Made by a program: the position numbers and the translations under genes. Shown here piece after piece: positions 1-6,042 of a DNA stretch of 20,876 bases. Position 1 is the first letter of the stretch. Each line of letters begins with the position of its first letter. The notes beneath the pieces are model-generated. The model worked only from the letters and a program-made list of their open reading frames with translations. It searched no databases and had not been told where the DNA came from. Where the stretch lies: contig JAEDIZ010000030.1 in assembly GCA_016296635.1 (NCBI GenBank), forward strand, positions 1 to 20,876, given 5' to 3'. Source of the DNA: Oscillospiraceae bacterium. Its GTDB lineage: Bacteria; Bacillota; Clostridia; Oscillospirales; Oscillospiraceae.

Positions 1-2
1 GC

Positions 3-44
3 GCGGCAGATGCAATCGGAAACACCATCCGAAATGCAATCTGA
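3..44 (+). CDS. possible 3' end of an upstream gene (partial)
   Basis: The third forward frame is open from the window edge to a TGA at 42-44 and reads a plausible helical tail ending in AIGNTIRNAI. A GC-rich hairpin follows 16 bases later. The piece is too short to assign a family and another frame is also open, so this is only the most natural reading of the left edge. Confidence 0.25.
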   Translation, partial: AADAIGNTIRNAI

Positions 45-60
45 CCCCAGAAATCGAAGC

Positions 61-83
61 GGCGGCTGCAACTTGCAGCCGCC
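61..83. terminator. GC-rich hairpin after the left-edge frame
   Basis: A perfect 9-bp stem GGCGGCTGC / GCAGCCGCC (61-69 and 75-83) closes a 5-nt AACTT loop. No T-run follows on either strand, so it is either a weak terminator or an intergenic repeat hairpin. A related GGCGGC/GCCGCC hairpin lies at 262-276. Confidence 0.35.
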
Positions 84-400
84 GTTCAAACGTTCAAAAT
101 ATTCTTGAAAACAGAGAAACTTGTGCTGTTTTGTCAAATAAATCTCAATAAATCCACTGCGTTTTCGCGCCCGTTTGGGTCAAATCTGGGTCAGGTCGCA
201 TGACTGAAGAAATGCGGCTGATTTTCGAGAAAGGAAAGTGGAACGATAAGCGGGATACTCCGGCGGCTGCGCCGCCTCCGTGCCGATTGCATTTTCTTAT
301 GTTTTCTGCATTGTATGCAGAAAAAGCGGCGCTTTTGCGCCGCAAAAATGCATTCGGTCGAACCACAGCGTTTCTCGCGCCACGTATGCACAGCCAAAAC
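84..400. other. intergenic stretch with hairpins, no supported gene
   Basis: I find no reading frame here with a ribosome binding site or recognisable protein. Three hairpins are visible: GGCGGC-TGC-GCCGCC at 262-276; TTTTCTGCA / TGCAGAAAA at 302-324; GCGGCGC-TTTT-GCGCCGC flanked by A-runs at 321-348. The last is terminator-like for the minus strand. The 12-mer GATAAGCGGGAT at 244-255 recurs at 443-454 inside the tRNA-Ala 3' end. Confidence 0.5.
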
Positions 401-434
401 AAAAAAGCCATTCCTTACGGAATGACTTTTTGTT
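401..434 (-). terminator. terminator of tRNA-Ala
   Basis: The stem CATTCC / GGAATG (409-414, 419-424) with a 4-nt loop is flanked by A- and T-runs. It lies immediately 3' of the tRNA on the minus strand, where the transcript would end CTTTTTT. The flanks would also allow termination on the plus strand. Confidence 0.75.
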
Positions 435-435
435 T

Positions 436-511
436 TGGTGGAGATAAGCGGGATCGAACCGCTGACCTCATGACTGCCAGTCATGCGCTCTCCCAGCTGA
501 GCTATACCCCC
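436..511 (-). tRNA. tRNA-Ala (GGC anticodon)
   Basis: The minus strand folds into a complete 76-nt cloverleaf. The acceptor stem GGGGGTA pairs with TATCTCC. The D arm is GCTC...GAGC. The anticodon stem CATGA/TCATG holds the loop CTGGCAG, so the anticodon is GGC and reads GCC. The T arm carries GTTCGATC, and an encoded CCA end is present. Position 3-70 is a G-U pair, the hallmark identity element of alanine tRNA, which agrees with the anticodon. A terminator hairpin follows directly. Confidence 0.95.
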
Positions 512-517
512 ATGTAT

Positions 518-548
518 CCGGAAACCCTTGAAATCACTGGGTTTCCGG
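518..548. repeat. perfect 10-bp inverted repeat between tRNA-Ala and the tRNA fragment
   Basis: CCGGAAACCC at 518-527 is exactly mirrored by GGGTTTCCGG at 539-548, with an 11-nt loop. No U-tract follows directly on either strand. It sits just 5' of the intact tRNA and could be an old terminator of an upstream tRNA transcript or a processing hairpin. Confidence 0.5.
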
Positions 549-604
549 GTTATTAACTTTTAATGCAGTGTCTTTGCGATTGCGGGTTGCTTTACCGTTC
601 GATT

Positions 605-631
605 GCTCTCCCAGCTGAGCTATACCCCCAT
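605..631 (-). pseudogene. truncated tRNA-Ala: 5' end fragment
   Basis: These 27 bases are identical to 487-513. They cover the 5' acceptor strand (GGGGGTA) and the whole D arm of tRNA-Ala, plus 2 bases upstream. Similarity stops abruptly after GAGC, and the following bases cannot form an anticodon arm or T arm. It is therefore a partial copy, not a functional tRNA. Confidence 0.75.
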
Positions 632-698
632 CAGCTCTGTCATTTTATCAGATGCCGCAGAAAAAAGCAAGTATTTTCTTGCGGCATTATCAAAAAAC

Positions 699-1760
699 TT
701 ACGGCAGAAGCGTGGTTTCCCGAATCAGACAGAGGGATGCTTCCTGATGGTGCAGAGCCGCCAGCGTTTGTGCGGCGTTCTCGCTGCAGACCAGCACACA
801 GTCGGATTGAAGCTCCGCGTCTGCGCGAAGATCATTTTTCAGAACAATTCGATATGTATCCAACCCATCGGCCTGCGCTTCATTCAGAAGAACCAGTACG
901 GACTTGAGGTTCACGATCCGGTCAAGCTGTTCGTTTGCAAGAGAAAGTGCAGCAGAAACATCGGCTTCATCCTCCGAAACAGTCAGACCGATCATATGTC
1001 CCGATATGGCAAGTGTCCGTACAAGGTCCGCGTTTTCGGCTATTTCATCGGCAGTCAGAAAGAATGCAGCTCTTTGTCCGTATTTTTCCAGTGCCTGCAT
1101 CGCATCCGGCATGGCTGCCGCATTCGTAAAGGAAAGATAGACATTTATGGGAACCTTTTCCGGCTCCTCCTCTGCAGGCTCCTGAGAATTACCGGGATCA
1201 GAGGCATTCTGCAGACTGTCAGATGCCGGGTCGGACTGCGTATCGGAGGAAAACTGCTCAATTCGATAGGAAATCAGGTTTTCCGCTTTTTCAACGAACA
1301 AGGAGTCATCATACACCTCACCTCCGGTGGTGAAGCGGAGAATGGGGTAACCGGAGAGACTTTTGAGCATAACAACGCGAAGTCCGAAATGGGAGGCGCA
1401 GTACACCAAGGGAATATAAAGCATACCGCCGCGGTACATCACGGTGATATCGGAAACGGACTGGTTTTCGTCCGTGACGGTTCCTGCGGCAAGATCAAAA
1501 ACCAAACGGTGATTGATCGTAAACAGAACGAAAGTCTGCTTCGCGGCATTATATGCAGAACAGACTCCTCCGGGATTGGCGTCAAATGCGGTGTATGGAA
1601 CATAGAGTCCGCCAGAGTCGTAGGGCAGAGCGGTAAGCGTCAAAGGAATGGTATCATTGACGGCGACGAAGAACAGATCTGCATCGGCCTGCGTGACGGG
1701 ACAGAAGGAAACAGCGAGAACAAGGACCAGAAACAGAATCAGAAAACGCCGTTTTTTCAT
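699..1760 (-). CDS. exported protein with degenerate polysaccharide-deacetylase (NodB-like) domain
   Basis: The 353-residue protein starts MKKRRFLILFLVLVLAV, a signal peptide with likely cleavage near residues 25-27. Residues about 28-160 form a beta-rich region with phrases such as GGLYVPYTAFDAN and GGMLYIPLVYCASHFG, resembling copper-amine-oxidase-like 'stalk' domains. An acidic, Ser/Pro-rich linker (about 175-205) leads to a C-terminal half resembling polysaccharide deacetylases: INVYLSFTNAA, ALEKYGQRAAFFLTADEI, LVRTLAISGHMIGLTVSED. In active enzymes the first motif is TFDDGP and the last contains H-x-x-S/T-H. Here the catalytic Asp and both metal His residues are absent, so it is probably a non-catalytic carbohydrate- or wall-binding derivative. 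GGGAGG lies 11 bases before the ATG. It diverges from the deaminase gene. Confidence 0.75.
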   Translation of the reverse strand: MKKRRFLILFLVLVLAVSFCPVTQADADLFFVAVNDTIPLTLTALPYDSGGLYVPYTAFDANPGGVCSAYNAAKQTFVLFTINHRLVFDLAAGTVTDENQSVSDITVMYRGGMLYIPLVYCASHFGLRVVMLKSLSGYPILRFTTGGEVYDDSLFVEKAENLISYRIEQFSSDTQSDPASDSLQNASDPGNSQEPAEEEPEKVPINVYLSFTNAAAMPDAMQALEKYGQRAAFFLTADEIAENADLVRTLAISGHMIGLTVSEDEADVSAALSLANEQLDRIVNLKSVLVLLNEAQADGLDTYRIVLKNDLRADAELQSDCVLVCSENAAQTLAALHHQEASLCLIRETTLLP

Positions 1761-1834
1761 GTTTTTTCTCGCCTCCCGTCAGATTATGATAGAAAAGTAT
1801 ATCATATTTTTTACGCCGCCGCAAGGAAAATCAG

Positions 1835-1863
1835 TTGTCGGGAGAAATTGGCTGTGTTATAAT
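1835..1863 (+). promoter_or_regulatory. sigma-A promoter of the dCMP deaminase gene
   Basis: TTGTCG (1835-1840), a 17-bp spacer and a perfect TATAAT (1858-1863) lie 27 bases before the start codon. Confidence 0.8.
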
Positions 1864-1889
1864 CAGAAAAAACAAACGGAGGATCCGTC

Positions 1890-2363
1890 ATGCCGAGAAT
1901 CGAAAAGGAAAACTATTATCTGGATATTGCGGAAACGGTGCTGGAGCGGTCCACATGCCTGCGCCGGCAGTATGGCGCCATCATTGTCCGAAACGATGAA
2001 ATCATTGCAACGGGTTATAACGGCGCACCACGCGGACGGAAAAACTGCTCCGATCTCGGACGCTGCACCAGAGAGGAACTGAAGATTCCTTCCGGTCAAA
2101 GATATGAGCTTTGCCGCTCGGTTCATGCAGAAGCAAACTGCATTATCTCCGCCTCCCGCAGCGAAACGCTGGGAGCAACACTTTATATGGCTTGTCGGAA
2201 TCCGAAGACCGGTGAACTGATCCCCGGCTCGACTTCCTGCTCCATGTGCAGACGCATGATCATCAATGCCGGCATCAAGCAGGTGATCGTCCGCGATACG
2301 AAGGATGAATTCCGCGTGGAGCTTGTGCAGGACTGGATCGATCAGGACGATACGCTGGCATAA
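1890..2363 (+). CDS. comEB: dCMP deaminase family protein (ComEB-like)
   Basis: This 157-residue zinc-dependent cytidine/deoxycytidylate deaminase would convert dCMP to dUMP for thymidylate synthesis. The zinc-site motif HAEAN is at residues 79-83 (His79 ligand, Glu81 proton shuttle). The second half is S-C-S-M-C at 116-120, with Cys117 and Cys120 as ligands; the usual Pro before the first Cys is replaced by Ser. The early stretch YGAIIVRNDEIIATGYNGAPRG and the Cys-rich insert CSDLGRC are typical of the bacterial family, and the length is normal. GGAGG precedes the ATG. The family name ComEB comes from Bacillus and does not by itself imply competence; no comEA or comEC is present here. Confidence 0.9.
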   Translation: MPRIEKENYYLDIAETVLERSTCLRRQYGAIIVRNDEIIATGYNGAPRGRKNCSDLGRCTREELKIPSGQRYELCRSVHAEANCIISASRSETLGATLYMACRNPKTGELIPGSTSCSMCRRMIINAGIKQVIVRDTKDEFRVELVQDWIDQDDTLA

Positions 2364-2409
2364 ACCGTTTATTTTTCGGCAATACTTCCCTGCAGAAGGA
2401 GGAATTGCC

Positions 2410-2676
2410 ATGGTAAAAGGAATGACAAGGCAGGCTGTTGTCGTGAAAGCACCGGATCAGAAACTATTTGATCAAGCGATCTTTCTGGTGCGGCCGGATG
2501 TGCAGCCGGAAGGCGTCTCGGATGCAGAACTGCTGCAGCAGGCGCGTGAGGCAGCCGGAGCGAATGTGGCGGAGGAAAGTGTTTCCGGGCGGCGAAAATG
2601 GCTCGGTACATGTTTAGGCGCATTGGCAGGCGGCGCACTTGTAGGGCTTGCATGGGTCGTAAGCGTTCTTTTGTGA
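2410..2676 (+). CDS. small protein with C-terminal membrane anchor, unknown function
   Basis: The gene encodes 88 residues from ATG 2410, preceded by AAGGAGG. The frame is open upstream to 2305, but that part overlaps the deaminase, so the start with the ribosome binding site is preferred. The N-terminus MVKGMTRQAVVVKAPDQKLF is followed by FDQAIFLVRPD and an Ala/Glu-rich helix. A single membrane helix (about 68-88, LGTCLGALAGGALVGLAWVV) ends the protein. Similar short proteins with a conserved MVKG-R-V-V-x-P-D-x-x-L-F-x-QAIF start occur in Clostridia without known function. It lies 46 bp after the deaminase and is followed by a terminator, so the two are probably cotranscribed. Confidence 0.75.
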   Translation: MVKGMTRQAVVVKAPDQKLFDQAIFLVRPDVQPEGVSDAELLQQAREAAGANVAEESVSGRRKWLGTCLGALAGGALVGLAWVVSVLL

Positions 2677-2683
2677 GCGGAAT

Positions 2684-2714
2684 GCGGCGGCAGAAACTGC
2701 CGTCGCGCTTTTTT
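2684..2714 (+). terminator. terminator of the deaminase operon
   Basis: A 10-bp stem GCGGCGGCAG / CTGCCGTCGC (one G-U pair), with loop AAA, is followed by GCTTTTTTG. Confidence 0.85.
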
Positions 2715-2715
2715 G

Positions 2716-2744
2716 TTGTGTTTTGTCGGGATTTGTGGTAAAAT
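2716..2744 (+). promoter_or_regulatory. promoter of the dusB-sigma-antisigma operon
   Basis: TTGTGT (2716-2721), a 17-bp spacer and TAAAAT (2739-2744) lie directly after the preceding terminator. The site lies inside the in-frame extension upstream of dusB, which supports ATG 2768 as the real start. Confidence 0.65.
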
Positions 2745-2767
2745 ATCCGCCAAAAGGAGGCAGGCAG

Positions 2768-3721
2768 ATGCTGTTCGAAACGGGAAAAGTGTTCCTAGCA
2801 CCCATGGCGGGTGTGACGGACTGGGCATTTCGCACCATATGCGCCGAGCTTTCTGACTGCGTGACGGTGACGGAGATGGTTTCCTCCCGGGCGCTTGTTT
2901 ACCGGGATAAAAAGAGTATGCGCCTGCTGAGAAAAACCGCGGCAGGCACCTGCGGCGTGCAGATCTTCGGAAACGAACCGACCGTGATGGCGGAGGCAGC
3001 CGCATTTGCGCTGGAACTATCCGGCGCGGATTTCGTCGATATCAATATGGGCTGCCCGATGCCGAAGATTGTCAACAACGGTGACGGAAGCGCGCTGATG
3101 AAGGATCCGGAGCTGGCGGCAAGGATTGTGGAAGCGGTAAAAAACGCGGTGCCGGTACCGGTCACGGTCAAGATGCGCAAGGGCTGGGACAAAGGCAGCG
3201 TCAATGCCGTTTCCTTTGCCTGCGCTATGGAGCAGGCAGGGGCGCAGGCTGTTGCGGTGCACGGGAGAACGAAGACCATGCTCTATTCCGGCACGGCGGA
3301 CTGGGATATCATTCATGATGTCAAGCAGGCGGTAAGGATTCCGGTCATTGCCAACGGCGATATTTTCACGCCGGAAAATGCGATTGCCTGCAAAGAAAGA
3401 ACCGGGGCCGACGGCTTTATGCTGGGCAGAACCACTTTCGGTGATCCGTGGACGCTTTTGCAGGCGCAGGCCGCACTGCGCTGTGAGCCGATCCCGGAAA
3501 GACCGCCGCTTTGTGATCGGGTGGACACGGCGATGCGGCAGTTCCATCTGGCAGAGCAGGATAAGGGCGAGAATATTGCCTGTCTGGAGGCGCGCAAGCA
3601 TTTTGCATGGTATCTGCGCGGTGTACCCTACAGCGGCTATTATAAAGAGAAGATTTCTGCGATTGCCACCATGCAGGATGTGGAGGCAATTGCAGAGGGA
3701 ATCAAGAAAGATCTGAGGTGA
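2768..3721 (+). CDS. dusB: tRNA-dihydrouridine synthase (DusB type)
   Basis: The 317-residue FMN- and NADPH-dependent enzyme reduces uridine to dihydrouridine in the tRNA D loop. It opens with LAPMAGVTDWAFR, the FMN-binding start of the TIM barrel. It carries INMGCPMPKIVNNGDGSAL with the catalytic Cys in MGCP, VTVKMRKGWD, VHGRTKTMLYSG, IPVIANGDI and the phosphate-binding GADGFMLGR. The C-terminal helical tRNA-binding domain contains ARKHFAWYLRGVPY, typical of DusB. ATG 2768 follows AAAGGAGG. Its stop overlaps the start of the downstream ECF sigma factor, so the two are translationally linked. Confidence 0.95.
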   Translation: MLFETGKVFLAPMAGVTDWAFRTICAELSDCVTVTEMVSSRALVYRDKKSMRLLRKTAAGTCGVQIFGNEPTVMAEAAAFALELSGADFVDINMGCPMPKIVNNGDGSALMKDPELAARIVEAVKNAVPVPVTVKMRKGWDKGSVNAVSFACAMEQAGAQAVAVHGRTKTMLYSGTADWDIIHDVKQAVRIPVIANGDIFTPENAIACKERTGADGFMLGRTTFGDPWTLLQAQAALRCEPIPERPPLCDRVDTAMRQFHLAEQDKGENIACLEARKHFAWYLRGVPYSGYYKEKISAIATMQDVEAIAEGIKKDLR

Positions 3722-4338
3722 GAAGCGTGCAGGATGATCTGCTGATCAGACGGGCGGTAAAGGGCGATGAGCAGGCCTTTGAGAAGCTGATGCTGACGCA
3801 TGAGAAGAATGTATATAACCTCTGCTACAGAATGGCAGGTAACCCGGACGATGCGCTGGATTTGTCGCAGGAAGCGTTCTTAAAGGCGTGGCGCGCGCTG
3901 TCTACCTATCAGTTTGACGCGGCATTTTCTACATGGCTTTATCGGCTGACAACGAATGTCTGCCTCGATTTTCTGCGCAAACGAAACCGTCAGGCGCACA
4001 GCTCTCTGACCATGGAGGACGAAAATGAAGAGCCGCGGGAATACAGCATTCCCGATCCGGCACCGGGTCCGGAGGAGCAGGCGGTTTCCTCCTGGCAGCA
4101 GGAGGCTGTCAATGCAGCGATGCAGCGTCTGCCGGAGGATTACCGGCTTGTTCTGCAGCTGCGCGTGGTGGAGGATCTTCCGTACGAGCAGATCGCGGAT
4201 ATCATGCAGATTCCCGTGGGTACGGTCAAGTCCCGCCTTTCCCGGGCAAGGCTGCAGCTGAAAAAACTGCTGGAGGCTGGGAACTTTTTCGAAAACGGAT
4301 CGTCTGAAAAAGTGGCGGCAGGAGGTGCTGAACGATGA
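3718..4338 (+). CDS. ECF-family RNA polymerase sigma factor
   Basis: An RpoE/SigW-like extracytoplasmic-function sigma factor of about 203-206 residues. Region 2 reads AFEKLMLTHEKNVYNLCYRMAGNPDDALDLSQEAFLKAWRAL...FSTWLYRLTTNVCLDFLRKR in pieces. After an acidic linker, region 4 reads LPEDYRLVLQLRVVEDLPYEQIADIM and IPVGTVKSRLSRARLQL, the -35-binding helix-turn-helix. The start is GTG 3718, overlapping the dusB stop, or GTG 3727, which has AGGTGA 5 bases upstream; the latter fits translation better and removes 3 residues. The stop overlaps the anti-sigma gene in ATGA, the usual arrangement of a sigma/anti-sigma pair. Confidence 0.93.
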   Translation: MRSVQDDLLIRRAVKGDEQAFEKLMLTHEKNVYNLCYRMAGNPDDALDLSQEAFLKAWRALSTYQFDAAFSTWLYRLTTNVCLDFLRKRNRQAHSSLTMEDENEEPREYSIPDPAPGPEEQAVSSWQQEAVNAAMQRLPEDYRLVLQLRVVEDLPYEQIADIMQIPVGTVKSRLSRARLQLKKLLEAGNFFENGSSEKVAAGGAER

Positions 4339-5000
4339 ATTGTGAGAAAATGTTTGAACTGATGAATGAAAAACTGGACGGCTGCATTTCTCCGGAGAAC
4401 GAGAAACTGCTGACGGACCATTTGGATACATGTGAATCCTGCAGAGCTTTGTTTGAAGTGATGGCAGGGATTGATGATGCGATCAAGGATTGTCAGATGG
4501 AACCCCCGGCGGCACTTCACGAGGGCGTGATGCAGAAGATTCACCGGGAAAAAAGCAGAAGGACAAACAGAAAAACCTGGAGTGCGGTTGCTGCGGTCGC
4601 TGCCGTGGCTGCGGTATTTGCAATTCTGGCCGGCGTCGGTCTTGTTCAGATGCCGGGGATGCAGAACGGACAGAAGGCGAATACGGTTTCCATGAGCGAT
4701 GCAGTGGGTTTGGTGCTGCCGCAGAATCTGCCGAGCACAGAAGGACTGGAAGCGGAATATGCTGCAGAGACTGCAGCGGAAAATGGCTGCGCAGTGGCTG
4801 TTTTCTGGAATTGCGATGGTCTTGTGGAGTTGGAATATTCTGAATACCGGACGCTGGAGGACGGCGCAAGAGTTTATGAGGTTTCGCAGAAGAGCTATGA
4901 TGCGCTTTTGCAGACCTATCAGAAAGTGTATCCCATCGGAATCTATTACCCAGAGGGAGCCTGCCGGGATGATGCGGCAATCATTATGATTCTGAAATAA
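4335..5000 (+). CDS. anti-sigma factor with zinc-finger N-terminus and one membrane helix
   Basis: In this 221-residue membrane protein the N-terminal cytoplasmic part carries HLDTCESC, the H-x3-C-x2-C signature of zinc-binding anti-sigma domains that hold an ECF sigma factor inactive. One membrane helix follows (about 84-105, SAVAAVAAVAAVFAILAGVG). The extracellular C-terminal domain (about 110-221) is acidic and ends YPEGACRDDAAIIMILK; I do not recognise it, and it probably senses the signal or is the target of regulated cleavage. It overlaps the sigma gene by 4 bases and ends just before a strong terminator, closing the operon. Confidence 0.9.
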   Translation: MNCEKMFELMNEKLDGCISPENEKLLTDHLDTCESCRALFEVMAGIDDAIKDCQMEPPAALHEGVMQKIHREKSRRTNRKTWSAVAAVAAVAAVFAILAGVGLVQMPGMQNGQKANTVSMSDAVGLVLPQNLPSTEGLEAEYAAETAAENGCAVAVFWNCDGLVELEYSEYRTLEDGARVYEVSQKSYDALLQTYQKVYPIGIYYPEGACRDDAAIIMILK

Positions 5001-5045
5001 AAAAGTGTGCCTGCACCCGAAGACGGTGCAGGCACTTTTGTTTGT
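5001..5045 (+). terminator. terminator of the dusB-sigma-antisigma operon
   Basis: A perfect 11-bp stem GTGCCTGCACC / GGTGCAGGCAC (5007-5017, 5025-5035) with a 7-nt loop is followed by TTTTG and preceded by an A-run. Confidence 0.9.
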
Positions 5046-5110
5046 GTTATGCTTGACATATTTTTCTCCGTGTGAAAGAATGGAGAAAACAGAAAGGGAC
5101 GGAGCGAAGA

Positions 5111-5989
5111 ATGACGAAAGAGATTTGTCCGCAATGCGGAAAAGAACTGCAGATTCCAGAAGAGCTGGAAGAGTTTTCCTGCCTTTACTGCGGCGCACGG
5201 CTTACAAGGAAGATGCTGCGGCAGAAAGCGGAAGAGGTGTGTGATGAGCAGGCCTTTGCCAAGGTTCTGCCAATGCTTGCATCCCTTGTGCGCGATTTCC
5301 GCGGATATCAGAAAAAAATCCTGAGATCTGAATTTGAAGGTGCGTTTGAAACCTATGACAACGGAACCCGGGAGATCTTTGAACTGCTGGACCGAGGTGC
5401 GGCAGCCGATCAGGGCAAAATCGAGCAGGCGGTTTCCCGGCTTTTGGACGATCTTGAAGGGGACTGGAACTGGAAGACCGCAAAAGATGATGATAAAATT
5501 GTGATTGCCATTTTCCTTGTGCCGGCTCTTCGCCGCCGGAAGCTGCGTGTTTCGGAGCCCTTCTGCGAAACGCTGCAGAAAAGATGGTGCGAGCGCTATC
5601 CGAAATCGCCGTTTTACCTGGGTGATTATGACTCCATTTCCGGCGGCTTCCGGAAAAAGGCGTTCGGACTGTGCTTCATCACAACGGCAGTCTGCGCATC
5701 GGAAGGGAAGCCGGATGACTGCGAGGAGCTGACGGCTTTCCGCGCATTTCGGGATAACTGGCTCAGACAGCAGCCGGACGGCCCGGCTCTGATTGAGGAG
5801 TATTATGATATTGCTCCGGGGATTGTTCGCTGCATAGATCTCACTTCCGACGGAACAAGCCGGTATGAAGAGATTCGAATGCAGTATCTCAATCCCTGCT
5901 ATGAGGATTTGAAGGCAGGACGGTTTGGCGCGTGCAAGGCACGCTATGTTTCGATGGTGCGCGCACTTGAAAAAGAATACTTATCTTAA
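5111..5989 (+). CDS. zinc-ribbon protein with CFI-box C-terminal domain
   Basis: This is a 292-residue cytoplasmic protein from ATG 5111, which has GGAG six bases upstream. The frame extends upstream to a GTG at 5072 without a good ribosome binding site. Residues 6-27 form a zinc ribbon, CPQC...CLYC. The middle is mostly helical and charged, with no motif I recognise. The C-terminal part from Cys188 reads CFITTAVCASE, then ELTAFRAFRDNWL, then ALIEEYYDIAPGIV. This matches the pattern of the CFI-box domain, C-F-I-x-T-A, L-x-x-F-R-x-F-R-D, Y-Y-x-x-(A/S)-P, found at the C-terminus of diverse bacterial proteins of unknown role. Monocistronic, with its own terminator. Confidence 0.75.
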   Translation: MTKEICPQCGKELQIPEELEEFSCLYCGARLTRKMLRQKAEEVCDEQAFAKVLPMLASLVRDFRGYQKKILRSEFEGAFETYDNGTREIFELLDRGAAADQGKIEQAVSRLLDDLEGDWNWKTAKDDDKIVIAIFLVPALRRRKLRVSEPFCETLQKRWCERYPKSPFYLGDYDSISGGFRKKAFGLCFITTAVCASEGKPDDCEELTAFRAFRDNWLRQQPDGPALIEEYYDIAPGIVRCIDLTSDGTSRYEEIRMQYLNPCYEDLKAGRFGACKARYVSMVRALEKEYLS

Positions 5990-5995
5990 TAAAGG

Positions 5996-6030
5996 AAGCT
6001 CCGGCACAAAATGTGCCGGAGCTTTTATGT
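5996..6030 (+). terminator. terminator between convergent genes
   Basis: A perfect 11-bp stem GCTCCGGCACA / TGTGCCGGAGC (5998-6008, 6012-6022) with loop AAA is followed by TTTTATG. It sits between the CFI-box gene and the minus-strand M29 gene and may serve both. Confidence 0.85.
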
Positions 6031-6042
6031 GAATTGGAGGAA

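Noticed and set aside
200..556. Plus-strand frame containing GGDKRDRTADLMTASHALSQLSYTP
   Set aside because: This is antisense tRNA-Ala translated, the classic false protein family.
1761..1834. Promoter for the minus-strand pseudo-deacetylase gene
   Set aside because: TATACT and CATAAT are present as possible -10 boxes, but no acceptable -35 lies at the right distance.
603..1862. Long plus-strand open frame opposite the pseudo-deacetylase, starting MLSQLSYTPISS
   Set aside because: The start is the antisense translation of a tRNA piece, a well-known source of spurious proteins. The opposite strand has a signal peptide, family motifs and a ribosome binding site.
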